The position numbers were made by a program, and so were the translations under genes. This document shows positions 44,330 to 53,060 of a stretch of DNA of 64,000 bases, in pieces. The DNA is from Verrucomicrobiales bacterium. GTDB taxonomy: Bacteria; Verrucomicrobiota; Verrucomicrobiia; Limisphaerales; UBA11358. Position 1 is the stretch's first letter; the number at the start of each line of letters is the position of its first letter. The stretch is taken from positions 372,001 through 436,000 of the forward strand of contig JAQTQB010000002.1 of the NCBI GenBank assembly GCA_028712475.1, in the 5' to 3' direction. The notes beneath the pieces are model-generated. The model was given only the letters and a program-made list of their open reading frames with translations, did not search any database and was not told the origin of the DNA.

Positions 44330-44935
44330 GTGATCACTTTTCTCCAAGGCAAACTCGTTGAATCGCTGCCCACGCAAGTCATCGTGGACATGCACGGCGT
44401 CGGCTACGAAGTCCTGATTCCGCTGTCGTCATTCGACAAACTGCCGCAGCCCGGTGGCGACGTGAAGCTGCTCACGCAGCTCATCGTGCGCGAGGACGCC
44501 CACATTCTCTACGGCTTCGCCAGCGCGGCGGAACGGGATTTGTTCCGCTTGCTCATCAACAACGTAAGTGGCATCGGCCCGAAGACCGCGTTGAACATCT
44601 TGAGCGGCATGAACGCCGTGGCGTTTCGCGGCGCGGTGGCAAACGGCGACGTGAAATCGCTCTCGCAGATTTCCGGCGTCGGCAAAAAAACCGCCGAGCG
44701 CATCGTCGTCGAGCTACGCGACAAGATCGGCGCGGCGGGCGCATGGGAAGCCGCGAGCGCGAAACACGCGCTATCGCCCGACGATCAAAAAGTCAACGAC
44801 GCCGTGCTCGCGCTCATGGCGCTGGGCTTCAAACAAATCGAGGCGCACGATTCCGTCCGCGCCGCGCAGACAATGATCGGGGCGCAGGCCACCGTCGAAC
44901 AACTGGTGCGCGCATGCCTGAAGAAAGGAGCCTGA
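44330..44935 (+). CDS. ruvA: Holliday junction branch migration protein RuvA
   Basis: A 201-residue protein that binds four-way junctions and loads the RuvB motor. N-terminal OB fold (MITFLQGKLVESLPTQVIVD and GVGYEVLIPLSSFDKL), tandem helix-hairpin-helix region (VSGIGPKTALNIL and SGVGKKTAERIVVELR), and C-terminal RuvB-binding domain (LMALGFKQIEA). Starts at GTG 44330. The stop overlaps the next start as TGATG. ruvB is not in the window. Confidence 0.96.
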   Translation: MITFLQGKLVESLPTQVIVDMHGVGYEVLIPLSSFDKLPQPGGDVKLLTQLIVREDAHILYGFASAAERDLFRLLINNVSGIGPKTALNILSGMNAVAFRGAVANGDVKSLSQISGVGKKTAERIVVELRDKIGAAGAWEAASAKHALSPDDQKVNDAVLALMALGFKQIEAHDSVRAAQTMIGAQATVEQLVRACLKKGA

Positions 44936-45663
44936 TGCCAGTCCGCAATCCATCACCCCAGATGCAAAACGCCAAATCCAAGACCCGAAAATCCGGCGGC
45001 GTGGTTGTGGCGCATCAGGTCAAGTGGCACCAACGCGTGGCCGCTTGGCTGATTTTCGCCATGATCCGCACGGTGTCGGCCACGTTGCGTTACCGGCGGA
45101 ATGACCGTTCCGGCTACATCAAAGTGCCGACGAACGGCCCGGCGATTTATTGCGTATGGCACAACCGGCTGGCGCTTTGCATGCCGGCGTATTTCGACTA
45201 TGTCAAAAAACACAATCGCACGCCAGGCATGGCGGCGATGGTCAGCGCAAGCCGCGATGGTGGATTTCTCACCGGCATTCTCGAATGTTTCAACGTGCAG
45301 CCAGTGCGCGGTTCCTCAAGCCGGCGCGGGCCGCAGGCATTGCTCGAGCTGACGACCTGGGCCGAACGCGGTTACGACCTCGCCATCACGCCGGACGGGC
45401 CGCGCGGGCCGCTCTACGTCGTGCAGGATGGCGTGATGTCGCTGGCGCAACTCACCGGATTGCCGATCGTGCCGGTGTCCTATCATCTGAACTGGAAAAT
45501 CCGCGTGAAAAGCTGGGACCGTTTTCAAATCCCGCTGCCTTTCTCGCGCTGCGAAGTGATTTATGAAAAGCCGATTTTCGTCCCGCGTGAAACGAGCAAT
45601 GCCGCCCGGGAGAATTTACGGCTGAAACTGGAAACGGAATTGCGCGCCATCACGAAGGATTGA
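44935..45663 (+). CDS. DUF374-type lysophospholipid acyltransferase
   Basis: A 242-residue membrane-associated acyltransferase. WHNRLALCMPAYF and VRGSSSRRGPQALLEL are motifs of the DUF374 acyltransferases, which add acyl chains to lipid A or lysophospholipid. ITPDGPRGPLY is the glycerophosphate-binding motif. One N-terminal membrane-spanning region (residues 28-50). TGATG overlap with ruvA. A tandem-word palindrome follows, before priA. Confidence 0.87.
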   Translation: MPVRNPSPQMQNAKSKTRKSGGVVVAHQVKWHQRVAAWLIFAMIRTVSATLRYRRNDRSGYIKVPTNGPAIYCVWHNRLALCMPAYFDYVKKHNRTPGMAAMVSASRDGGFLTGILECFNVQPVRGSSSRRGPQALLELTTWAERGYDLAITPDGPRGPLYVVQDGVMSLAQLTGLPIVPVSYHLNWKIRVKSWDRFQIPLPFSRCEVIYEKPIFVPRETSNAARENLRLKLETELRAITKD

Positions 45664-45665
45664 AA

Positions 45666-45749
45666 CGTGACAAGTGACGAGTGACATGAAAAATACCAAC
45701 GCGAGCCTGCTTGTTCTTGTCACTTGCCACCCGTCACCCGTCACCCGTT
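45666..45749. repeat. Tandem-word palindrome (GTGACAA/CACCCGT words)
   Basis: Left arm GTGACAAGTGACGAGTGACA, right arm GTCACTTGCCACCCGTCACC and one more CACCCGT word. It runs to 3 bp before the priA start. A second family member lies at 52968-53058. Confidence 0.8.
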
Positions 45750-45750
45750 T

Positions 45751-48039
45751 ATGATCGCCCGCGTCAGCCTTGAAATCGCGCTGCGGAAGGAATTCGATTA
45801 TTTGATTCCGGCGGAACTCACGGGACAGATTGACGTGGGCAGCCGCGTGCAGGTGCCGTTCGGCGCGCGGAAAATTCTCGGCGTCGTCACCGCGGTCGCC
45901 GAGGAATCCGGCCGCGCGAATCTCAAACCCATCCTCAAAGTCATCGGCGCGCAGACCTTGGTGACGCCGAAAGTCCTGAAGCTCGCGCGCTGGATCGGCG
46001 AATATTACTGCTGTGCGCCGGAGATCGCGCTCAAATCCGTCCTGCCCGAAGCCGTCCGCAAAGAAGACGCGGGCTGGCGAGAAAGATTATTTGTCCGCGC
46101 ATTGTCCGTGAGCGGTGAATTTCCGAAGCTGCCAAAGCGCCAGCAGGAAGTCTGGAACCTCGTCGAGGAGCGGCGCGAATTGCCGCTGGCGGAATTACTG
46201 ACACTCACGAAAACCACCGCCGCCACTGTTCGCAAACTGGAAGATCGCGGCCTCGTCTCGATCACGTCGGAAGTTTCCGAGCGCGATCCTTATGCACGGG
46301 AAACCATTTTGGCGACGCAACCGATTCTGGTAAATCCCGCGCAAACCACCGCGCTCGAAAAAATCAAAGGGGCGATGGATGGCAAGGATGAAGGAAGAAG
46401 GATGAATGATGAAAAAGCAGCGACAAAAACTACCGATAGCGGTTCTGCTTCCTCCTTCATCCTTCATAATTCAACCTTCCTTTTGCACGGCGTCACCGGC
46501 TCCGGCAAGACGGAAATTTATTTACAGGCCATTGCGCACGCATTGGAACAGGGCAAAGGCGCGATCGTCCTGGTGCCGGAGATTGCGCTCACGCCACAGA
46601 CGGTCGAGCGGTTCAAGGCGCGCTTCAGTTCGGAGAAATTGCAGACGCTGGTCGCCGTTCTGCATTCGCACTTGAGCGCGGGCGAACGCCACGACGAATG
46701 GCACAAAATTCGCCAGGGCCGCGCGCGCATCGTCATCGGCGCGCGTTCGGCGATTTTTGCGCCGGTCGAGCCGCTCGGCCTCATCATCGTGGACGAGGAA
46801 CATGAGCAAACTTACAAGCAGGAGGAAGCGCCGCGCTACCATGCGCGCGACGTGGCCATCATGCGCGGGCAGATGGAGAACGCCGTGGTCGTGCTCGGCT
46901 CGGCGACGCCATCCATGGAGAGTTTCTACAATTGCAAGCGGGGCAAATTCACGCTGCTGGAACTGCCGGACCGCGTGGACGACCAGAAAATGCCCTACGT
47001 CCGTGTCGTGGACATGCGGCAGGCCGCAGAAAAAGGCCCGCCGCTTTTTTCGCCTCAACTCAAAGAAGCCATTCATCAGCGGCTCGAACGCGGCGAGCAG
47101 ACGATTTTATTTTTGAACAGGCGCGGCTACTCGACTTCGCTGCTCTGTCCGAAATGCGGCTACGTCGCCCAGTGTCCGAATTGCAGCGTGTCACTGACTT
47201 ATCATCGCACGGAGCAAAAACTTTCCTGCCACATCTGCGGCCACAACGAAAAAGTTCCGTCCGTCTGCCCGGAGCCTAAATGTAAAAATCCGGCGATCCG
47301 CTTTGCCGGAACCGGCACGCAGAAAGTCGAGGAGGTGCTGGCGAAATTATTTCCCAAGGCGCGCATCAAGCGCATGGATGCGGACACGATGAAGCGGAAG
47401 GATGACTACCGCCGCGTCCTCGGTGATTTTCGCGCGGGCAAGATTGACATCCTCGTCGGCACGCAGATGATCGCGAAGGGGCTGCATTTTCCGAACGTCA
47501 CGCTAGTCGGCATCATCTACGCGGACTCCGCGCTGCATCAGCCGGATTTCCGCGCGGGCGAACGCACCTTCCAGCTTCTTACGCAGGTTGCCGGCCGCGC
47601 AGGTCGCGGCGACGTGGAGGGCGAGGTTTTTGTGCAGGCGTTCACGCCGTTTCATCCGGCCATCCAATACGCGCGCCGCCACGACTTCAACGGTTTCTAC
47701 GAACAGGAAATCGAATTCCGCGAACAACTGAAATATCCGCCCGTCAGCCGCGTGGCGCTGCTGACGCTCAAAGGCCGGAATGAGGAAAAGGTGAAATTTT
47801 CCGCTGACCATTTGAAACGTGAGCTGGAAAAAAAGCTGAAGGGCTTGAAAGATTTGATCATCGCCGGGCCCGCTCCGGCGCCATTGCTGCGCGCGGAGAA
47901 TTTTTACCGCTACCAGATCATGCTGCGGACGCGGGCGATGAGCGCGTTGAGCCGCGAACTCTCGCAAATCATCCAGTCATTGAAGCTGCCGGAAGATGTC
48001 TCGCTGGCTGTGGACATTGACCCGGTGAGCTTGAGTTGA
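45751..48039 (+). CDS. priA: Primosomal helicase PriA, with repeat insert
   Basis: A 762-residue replication-restart helicase. The N-terminal DNA-binding part starts ARVSLEIALRKEFDYLIP. The helicase core has Walker [12 protein letters not shown] (about 247-257) and IIVDEEHEQTYKQEE, and the Zn-binding cysteine cluster (CPKCGYVAQCPNCSVS, CHICGH). Residues about 210-243 (GKDEGRRMNDEKAATKTTD to ASSFILHNS) are a low-complexity insert coded by a tandem-word palindrome directly before the Walker A strand. Repeat arms lie on both gene ends. Confidence 0.96.
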   Translation: MIARVSLEIALRKEFDYLIPAELTGQIDVGSRVQVPFGARKILGVVTAVAEESGRANLKPILKVIGAQTLVTPKVLKLARWIGEYYCCAPEIALKSVLPEAVRKEDAGWRERLFVRALSVSGEFPKLPKRQQEVWNLVEERRELPLAELLTLTKTTAATVRKLEDRGLVSITSEVSERDPYARETILATQPILVNPAQTTALEKIKGAMDGKDEGRRMNDEKAATKTTDSGSASSFILHNSTFLLHGVTGSGKTEIYLQAIAHALEQGKGAIVLVPEIALTPQTVERFKARFSSEKLQTLVAVLHSHLSAGERHDEWHKIRQGRARIVIGARSAIFAPVEPLGLIIVDEEHEQTYKQEEAPRYHARDVAIMRGQMENAVVVLGSATPSMESFYNCKRGKFTLLELPDRVDDQKMPYVRVVDMRQAAEKGPPLFSPQLKEAIHQRLERGEQTILFLNRRGYSTSLLCPKCGYVAQCPNCSVSLTYHRTEQKLSCHICGHNEKVPSVCPEPKCKNPAIRFAGTGTQKVEEVLAKLFPKARIKRMDADTMKRKDDYRRVLGDFRAGKIDILVGTQMIAKGLHFPNVTLVGIIYADSALHQPDFRAGERTFQLLTQVAGRAGRGDVEGEVFVQAFTPFHPAIQYARRHDFNGFYEQEIEFREQLKYPPVSRVALLTLKGRNEEKVKFSADHLKRELEKKLKGLKDLIIAGPAPAPLLRAENFYRYQIMLRTRAMSALSRELSQIIQSLKLPEDVSLAVDIDPVSLS
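46384..46464. repeat. Tandem-word palindrome inside priA
   Basis: AAGGATGAAGGA (46384-46395) and its exact reverse complement TCCTTCATCCTT (46453-46464), with GAATGATGA/TTCATAATT words inside and around. In frame within priA, and related to the 3703-3770 element. Confidence 0.8.
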
Positions 48040-48042
48040 GCC

Positions 48043-48128
48043 ACAGATGCACACAGATAAACACAGATGGGGAACTTCCGCCAAGGGCCTTTTTCTTATC
48101 TGTGTCCATCTGTGTTTATCTGTGGCTT
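48043..48128. repeat. Tandem-word palindrome (CACAGAT words)
   Basis: Left arm CCACAGATGCACACAGATAA and right arm ATCTGTGTTTATCTGTGG are reverse complements of CACAGAT words. Begins 3 nt after the priA stop and covers the last codons (SHR) of the YkgJ-like gene. Confidence 0.85.
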
Positions 48129-48493
48129 CCCCTTGATTTTATCAGCGCGATGCGGCGTTGGTATTCCGCCTCGGTGACTTCGCGCGGGAAGGCTTTGCAG
48201 GTCTGCTGAAAGCCGGGGAAATTCCAGAGGTTCGGAAAATCGCGGCACTGCTGCGGCTTGACGGCTTGCACGGAGCAGTCGTCACCTTCCAGAAAAATGC
48301 AGCCGCCGTCCGGTTTTTCCTGCAACGCCAGTCCACCGCGATCCCAGCGCAGCCGCGTGAACTGCTGGATGAAATCGGCTTCACTCATGCCCTTGAACGC
48401 GGCGAGCCGAGTGATCTCTGCATCAGTCAAACGCACCTGCCCCGGCCAGCGGCAGCAGGCCGTGCAACGTTGACATTCGTAAAAAATTGGCAT
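48116..48493 (-). CDS. YkgJ-type cysteine cluster protein
   Basis: A 125-residue protein with the pattern CQRCTACCRWPG at the start, then GGCIFLEGDDCSV, and CRDFP at about residue 82, i.e. the conserved cysteine set of the UPF0153/YkgJ family that probably binds an Fe-S cluster or zinc. Function unknown. The C-terminal few codons lie in a tandem-word palindrome. Convergent with priA. Confidence 0.87.
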   Translation of the reverse strand: MPIFYECQRCTACCRWPGQVRLTDAEITRLAAFKGMSEADFIQQFTRLRWDRGGLALQEKPDGGCIFLEGDDCSVQAVKPQQCRDFPNLWNFPGFQQTCKAFPREVTEAEYQRRIALIKSRGSHR

Positions 48494-48510
48494 CTGGGTT
48501 TGCTTTATGG

Positions 48511-49068
48511 TCAGGCTTTCTTAATCCCGCGCTGCCACAAATCGAAATGATACAACGCGACAACAACCAGGGAGTGACTGATTTTTTCGTCGGCGACCAG
48601 CTTCGGAATGTCCGCCACCGGCACGAGCCGCGTGATCAAATCTTCGCCGTGGTCAAATTCCACTCCGTGCTTCAAATGGCAGTTTTCAATCAGCACGGTG
48701 TAGGTGACGTTGCTCAAGATGGCTGGATTGGAATGGATTTTTCCCAGCAGCCGTGCGTTATCGCCTTCGTAGCCGGTCTCCTCGCGCAATTCGCGCACGG
48801 CGGTCGCCACCGGGTCGGTCTCGTGCGGATCCATCATGCCGCCGGGGATCTCCAGTTCCACGGTGTTCGAGCCGTGGCGAAACTGCTCGACCATCACCAG
48901 CTTCTGGTCGGGTGTGACGGCAATGACGTTGACCCAGTTGACGCTGTCGAGGATGAAGAAATCGTGTTCCCTGCCGGTGCGCGGAGAGATTTTAACATCA
49001 GTCCGCAGCTTGAAGATGCGAAAGTCACCGAGCAGTTTGGAACTGATTTTTTCCCAAGGCTTAATCAT
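48511..49068 (-). CDS. Nudix hydrolase (ADP-ribose pyrophosphatase-like)
   Basis: A 185-residue Nudix protein. The Nudix box is GGMMDPHETDPVATAVRELREETGY (about residues 75-100), preceded by VMVEQFRHGSNTVELEIPGG, a form typical of ADP-ribose or ADP-sugar pyrophosphatases. I chose ATG 49068, because the longer frame reads through a palindromic repeat. Convergent neighbour gene YkgJ is 17 nt away on the same strand downstream. Confidence 0.88.
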   Translation of the reverse strand: MIKPWEKISSKLLGDFRIFKLRTDVKISPRTGREHDFFILDSVNWVNVIAVTPDQKLVMVEQFRHGSNTVELEIPGGMMDPHETDPVATAVRELREETGYEGDNARLLGKIHSNPAILSNVTYTVLIENCHLKHGVEFDHGEDLITRLVPVADIPKLVADEKISHSLVVVALYHFDLWQRGIKKA

Positions 49069-49071
49069 TTT

Positions 49072-49137
49072 GGATTTACGATATACGATTGACGCGCACA
49101 AATTCGTGCGACGCGTAAATCGTATATCGTAAATCGA
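49072..49137. repeat. Perfect palindrome GATTTACGATATACGATT
   Basis: GATTTACGATATACGATT and its exact reverse complement AATCGTATATCGTAAATC, with a GCGC-rich hairpin centre, between the Nudix gene and the next small gene. Confidence 0.85.
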
Positions 49138-49141
49138 AAAT

Positions 49142-49336
49142 TCAAAAACCCTTTTCCTTGGCCGACCATCCCTGTCGCATGAGCGTCAGCAAGTGCTTCA
49201 GCGCTTCTTCATAAGAACGTCCTTTTTCAGCGGCAAGCTGCCGGGCGCGTTTGTCGAGCTGCGCGGCCATCTCGGCGGATTTTTCCGCCGGACATCCGAG
49301 GGCGACGAGAACTTTGGCCAGTTCAGATATTTCCAT
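49142..49336 (-). CDS. Small conserved hypothetical protein
   Basis: A 64-residue soluble helical protein: MEISELAKVLVALGCP, then MAAQLDKRARQLAAEKGRS. No family I can name. I chose ATG 49336 as the only ATG that leaves a plausible short protein; the longer frame reads a repeat. It may help nucleic-acid binding, but this is a guess. Confidence 0.65.
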   Translation of the reverse strand: MEISELAKVLVALGCPAEKSAEMAAQLDKRARQLAAEKGRSYEEALKHLLTLMRQGWSAKEKGF

Positions 49337-49346
49337 GGCATAAAAT

Positions 49347-49413
49347 GGTAGGGCGGCGCTGCCGCGCCGCCCAAATTCAACCAATCAAAACCGCGCAGCA
49401 GCGCGGCCCCACC
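49347..49413. repeat. Degenerate GGTGGGGC-type palindrome
   Basis: GGTAGGGCGGCGCTGCCGCG (49347-49366) and CGCAGCAGCGCGGCCCCACC (49394-49413) are imperfect reverse complements (four mismatches). The outer ends match the GGTGGGGC ends of the uvrB and miaA inserts. It sits upstream of the 64-residue gene. Confidence 0.75.
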
Positions 49414-49418
49414 ACGAA

Positions 49419-49919
49419 TCACTTCACCGAGTCGCGCGGGACGAGGGTGATGCTGATGATGCCCATGCGTTTGTCGGGGCGATCCTGCGGATGCGTGGGC
49501 GTGGTGGCGATTTTTTCCAGCACGTCGTCGCCTTTGATCAATTTGCCGAACGTGGTGTATTGATGATCTAGAAAGGTCGGGTCGCCGTGGCAGATGAAAA
49601 ATTGCGAGCCGGCGGAATCAGGATTGTTGGAGCGCGCCATCGAGAGGACGCCGCGCTTGTGCGAACGGTCGTTGAACTCGGCCTTGATCATGTAGCCAGG
49701 GCCACCAGTGCCCCAGGAATCTTCCTTGCTCGGATCCTTGGTCAGCGGATCGCCGCCCTGGATCATGAAGCCCTTGATGACGCGGTGAAAACAGGTGCCG
49801 TCGTAAAAACCTTTTTTGACGAGGGTCTGGAAATTTTCAACGGTCTTGGGCGCGACGTCGGACCAGAATTCGACGACCATGTCGCCTTCGGTGGTTTTGA
49901 TAATTGCAGTTTCGCTCAT
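49419..49919 (-). CDS. Peptidyl-prolyl isomerase (cyclophilin), cytoplasmic
   Basis: A 166-residue cyclophilin with VENFQTLVKKGFYDGTCFHRVIKGFMIQGGDP, FSMARSNNPDSAGSQFFI (in the form SMARSNNPDSAGSQFFI) and TTFGKLIKGDDVL. No signal peptide. Catalyses cis-trans isomerisation of Xaa-Pro bonds in the cytosol. Second cyclophilin gene lies 18 nt upstream. Confidence 0.93.
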   Translation of the reverse strand: MSETAIIKTTEGDMVVEFWSDVAPKTVENFQTLVKKGFYDGTCFHRVIKGFMIQGGDPLTKDPSKEDSWGTGGPGYMIKAEFNDRSHKRGVLSMARSNNPDSAGSQFFICHGDPTFLDHQYTTFGKLIKGDDVLEKIATTPTHPQDRPDKRMGIISITLVPRDSVK

Positions 49920-49937
49920 GAATTTTAAAGGTTTAAA

Positions 49938-50627
49938 TTACTTGCTGCTATCGGCAGGGACAATGGTTGCGGATTTAATGTAATCAAGGTTTGGAAAATC
50001 TTTCTTCAAGTAGGCGTTACCTTCACCCTGAATGCGGCCCTGATCCGGTCCATGGCCACCGAATTGAGGGGCGTCGCCATACTCGCCATAAAGCTTGTCC
50101 ACGACATCCATTCCCACGGTCACTTTGCCGAAGGGTGAGAACCCCATGCCGTCAAGGTTGCGGTTGTCGCCGAAGTTGATGAACAACTGCGTGGTGCGCG
50201 TGTTGGTCCCGGCGGTGGCAAAGGTGATCGTGCCGCGCGTGTTGCTGCCTTTGACGGGGTCGTCGGTGATTGCCGCCTCGCGCCATTTTGCAGAGACGTT
50301 CGGATCCCCATGGACGCCGAACTGGCACATAAAGCCTGGAACCACGCGGAAGAAGGCGATGTCCTTGAAGTAGCCGGAACGAACGAGGTTGTAAAAGCGA
50401 TCCGCGCCATTGGGCGAAAGTGAGCGAGTGACTTCGATGGTGAAATTTCCCTTGGTGGTGACGAACTGCGCCTTGAAAGTTTCGGGTGCCTTCTCGGCAA
50501 GCTTTGCGGGATCGGTGAAACTCGGCACAGCGACTGCGGGTTTTGCTTCCTTGTTGGTATCTTGAGCTTGGATTGCGGCGGCGGCCATAAACAGGCCGAG
50601 CGCGCAGATTAAATTGATGGTTTTCAT
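49938..50627 (-). CDS. Peptidyl-prolyl isomerase (cyclophilin), exported
   Basis: A 229-residue cyclophilin with a signal peptide (cleavage near AIQAQD, residue 21). The domain has DRFYNLVRSGYFKDIAFFRVVPGFM and TTQLFINFGDNRNLDG, i.e. a periplasmic isomerase that assists protein folding outside the membrane. The HFxG-type catalytic arginine motif is FFRVVPGF. Forms a tandem pair with the cytosolic cyclophilin. Confidence 0.9.
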   Translation of the reverse strand: MKTINLICALGLFMAAAAIQAQDTNKEAKPAVAVPSFTDPAKLAEKAPETFKAQFVTTKGNFTIEVTRSLSPNGADRFYNLVRSGYFKDIAFFRVVPGFMCQFGVHGDPNVSAKWREAAITDDPVKGSNTRGTITFATAGTNTRTTQLFINFGDNRNLDGMGFSPFGKVTVGMDVVDKLYGEYGDAPQFGGHGPDQGRIQGEGNAYLKKDFPNLDYIKSATIVPADSSK

Positions 50628-50672
50628 GCGGGCGAAAATCTTCCAGAACAGCGGACAAAAGTCACGCGCGAA

Positions 50673-51836
50673 TCACTTGTCATGCATCGAGTCAGAAATG
50701 AGGCTGCGACGTCCGGGGCGGCGGAAATAAAATATGGCCAGCGTCGTCAACACGCCCAGTGCGACAAATAGAACAGCGCCGATGACGATCAGCTTTTTGC
50801 CGCCTGCAACGGGAGTTTCCGCCGCCAGCACGGGAACATTTGTCAGCGTGGATGCAAGGGCATTGGTCGGCACGATTTGATTTGCGGGAGAAATGTCATT
50901 GGTTGACGCAGGCGGATTTGTTGGGGCAGCCGGCGCAACGGCTGGTGTAACAGCGGGCTCAATGGCAGGTGTGTTTGTCGGTGTGGTGTTTGTTGGCGCG
51001 ACGGTTTCCGGAGCGGGTTCAATTACCCTGGGCGGATTCGTCGGCAGCGGAATTATCGGCAGTGAATTTGTCACCGCTGGCTGGCTGGCTTCGACTTTTG
51101 TGCCAGTGATGATAATCGACGGAACGACTGTGGCTGGCACAGGCACCGGAACCGGAACAGGCTCCGGCTTGGGCGCGGGCGGCGGTTCTGGCAACGGCGG
51201 GAACTGGGGAAAACTCACCATCTGCGGCGCATAAGTCACGGTGCAACCGATGTATTTGCCACGCTGTGAACGCAGCACGACCACAAACGGCTCGCGCGCC
51301 TTTTTCTGGGCGGCCGCGTTTGTTTCAAAAAGCTGGTTGATGCCGGCGTCGAAGGTCGTCCCGGTGATTTTCGTCGTGCCGTCACAAAAAATCAGCACCG
51401 TCAGCCGCTCGGAACTCTGCACAACCCGGTTGAGCAAAGGCTGCAGCGCTTCGAAGCGCGTTTTATCACCGTATTTCCGGCTGTGGACGAACTGCGTGAG
51501 GTTGGAAGCGATGTTCACAGCCATTTCCGGGTTCCACGCCTGCAAAGGGAAATCTCCGGGATGCAATTCCTTGCTGAAAGTCCACACACCAATGGTGTCG
51601 CCCTTGTGCATCTGTCCGCTCATGCTCGTCGCCAGCATTGTGTTCAGGGATTTTTCCACCGCCGTCGCGCGCTTCTTCATGTCCGACGACGTGTCAAAAA
51701 TAAACAGATAGCGGCCATGCACCACCCGTTCCGCTGGCTGGGCGCGCAACGCAGGCATTAGGAAAGCAGCAGCGAACAGCACGGCGACCAGCCACAGGCT
51801 GCGGATGAAATTATTTCGGGACATTTTATTGTTCAT
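50673..51836 (-). CDS. Membrane-anchored vWA-like protein
   Basis: A 387-residue protein with an N-terminal signal peptide (to about residue 34), a von Willebrand A-like domain at about 38-200 (YLFIFDTSSDMKKR, matching the DxSxS metal site, and LTVLIFCDGTTKITG), a long Pro/Thr-rich linker (PEPPPAPKPEPVPVP) and a C-terminal transmembrane helix (LIVIGAVLFVALGVLTTLAIF) with a short basic tail. The vWA metal site is typical apart from DTSSD spacing. Likely an envelope protein-protein contact. Function unknown. Confidence 0.78.
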   Translation of the reverse strand: MNNKMSRNNFIRSLWLVAVLFAAAFLMPALRAQPAERVVHGRYLFIFDTSSDMKKRATAVEKSLNTMLATSMSGQMHKGDTIGVWTFSKELHPGDFPLQAWNPEMAVNIASNLTQFVHSRKYGDKTRFEALQPLLNRVVQSSERLTVLIFCDGTTKITGTTFDAGINQLFETNAAAQKKAREPFVVVLRSQRGKYIGCTVTYAPQMVSFPQFPPLPEPPPAPKPEPVPVPVPVPATVVPSIIITGTKVEASQPAVTNSLPIIPLPTNPPRVIEPAPETVAPTNTTPTNTPAIEPAVTPAVAPAAPTNPPASTNDISPANQIVPTNALASTLTNVPVLAAETPVAGGKKLIVIGAVLFVALGVLTTLAIFYFRRPGRRSLISDSMHDK

Positions 51837-51843
51837 TCAAAAA

Positions 51844-52317
51844 TCACTTCTGCTGCCGGTTGAAACGGTTCTGCTCGGCACGATTGTGGTTTTTCAGGTT
51901 TTCCTGAAGGTTCGCCAGCGCATCATCAATCATGCGGATGAAATTATTGCAGCCCGCCACCGAGCCGCCGAAGCCGCTGACCGTGTCGCGCTCCGCATAA
52001 TCATCCGTCACCACCAGCACCTCGCCGTAATCCTGAAAGCGATGCGCCGCGCGCTCGATCAGATCGTCCGCTGTCTGGCCGGCGTGCGAATATAAAACTT
52101 CCACCGTCCCCGCCGCCTGGTTTTTCGGCTTGCCGCGACGCGGGCCGGAACCGTCAAAAAAAATCGTGACAGGCGTTCCCGTCGCGTCCTGATACCGCGT
52201 GAGCATTTCCACCAATGCATCGCGCGCGGCCTCGGAATGGCGTGCCGCACCCTCGGCCAGCTCCGGCCAGTTGTGCAGCAAACTGTAACCGTCCACGAGT
52301 ATTCGCACCAACGCCAT
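51844..52317 (-). CDS. YacP-like NYN domain RNase
   Basis: A 157-residue protein with a NYN (PIN-like) nuclease fold. The active-site acids are in ILVDGYSLLHNW (Asp 9), FFDGSG (Asp 55), and VVTDDYAERD (Asp 104-105). The AGQTADDLIERAAH block is diagnostic of YacP/Rae1-type endoribonucleases that cleave mRNA in the ribosome A site. ATG 52317. Lies 8 nt before the vWA gene start on the same strand. Confidence 0.85.
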   Translation of the reverse strand: MALVRILVDGYSLLHNWPELAEGAARHSEAARDALVEMLTRYQDATGTPVTIFFDGSGPRRGKPKNQAAGTVEVLYSHAGQTADDLIERAAHRFQDYGEVLVVTDDYAERDTVSGFGGSVAGCNNFIRMIDDALANLQENLKNHNRAEQNRFNRQQK

Positions 52318-52336
52318 GTGCGAAGCATAGTCTTTT

Positions 52337-52447
52337 CAGTCCAAAGTCCAAAGCCCAAAGTCAGCGCGACTGGCGGCTTTGGGCATTGGCCTTCAGATTT
52401 TGGACTTCGTTCAGGCTTGAAACTTGAAACTTGAAACTTGAAACTGT
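52337..52447. repeat. Tandem-word element (GTCCAAA and TTGAAACT words)
   Basis: AGTCCAAAGTCCAAAGCCCA on the left, GGCTTTGGGC and TTTTGGACTT on the right as the reverse arm, then CTTGAAACTTGAAACTTGAA followed by two further TTGAAACT words to the lspA start. At least four TTGAAACT words. Confidence 0.8.
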
Positions 52448-52452
52448 CACCC

Positions 52453-52983
52453 GTGTCCGCCGCCAACCCCATTTTTGAAAAATCAACGCGCCGTATCTTT
52501 GCGCTCGCGCTGTTCATCTTCGCGCTCGACCAGTTGACCAAGTGGTTCGTGCTGCAATGCATCCCGGCGGGCGACGAGGTTATTGTCATTCCCGGATTTT
52601 TCAACCTCGTCCATCGCGACAACACCGGCGCGGCGTGGAGCCTGTTCACCGGCAACAACGCCGTGCTGGCCATCATCGCGCTCGTGGCGCTTGTCATGCT
52701 GTTCCTTGCGCGGAGATATTTTCATTCGGACAGGCTGACCGGCCAGCTCGCGCTGGGACTGATTTTCGGCGGCATCATCGGCAACCTCACCGACCGCCTG
52801 CTGCCGGACCGCCATGCCGTCGTGGACTTCCTCTATTTTTACCTTCAACAACGCGGCGGCAGGGAGCTCGGCTTTCCCGCCTTCAACGTCGCCGACTCCG
52901 CCATCTGCACCGGCGTGACTCTGATTTTTCTCATCACCTGGAAAAACGAACACGCGCCAAAAAACGTGACAAGTGGCGCGTGA
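52453..52983 (+). CDS. lspA: Lipoprotein signal peptidase
   Basis: A 176-residue polytopic membrane aspartyl protease that cleaves prolipoprotein signal peptides after Lgt action. The active-site pair sits in HRDNTGAAWSLF, LLPDRHAVVDFLYFY (Asp 119 region) and FNVADSAIC (Asp 145 region). The start is uncertain: GTG 52453 is chosen; a TTG at 52438 lies within a TTGAAACT word array. The last residues (NVTSGA) come from the next repeat, 52968. Confidence 0.93.
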   Translation: MSAANPIFEKSTRRIFALALFIFALDQLTKWFVLQCIPAGDEVIVIPGFFNLVHRDNTGAAWSLFTGNNAVLAIIALVALVMLFLARRYFHSDRLTGQLALGLIFGGIIGNLTDRLLPDRHAVVDFLYFYLQQRGGRELGFPAFNVADSAICTGVTLIFLITWKNEHAPKNVTSGA

Positions 52984-53058
52984 AGGGTGACATGAGAAAT
53001 TCCCAAAAATCACCGGGCGCGCATTTCCTGTCATCTGCCACCCGTCTCCTGTCACCTT
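52968..53058. repeat. Tandem-word palindrome (GTGACAA/CACCCGT words), second copy
   Basis: CGTGACAAGTGGCGCGTGAA on the left, then TGCCACCCGTCTCCTGTCAC on the right, ending 3 bp before the rluD start. Family member of 45666-45749. Left arm lies in the last codons of lspA. Confidence 0.8.
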
Positions 53059-53060
53059 AA

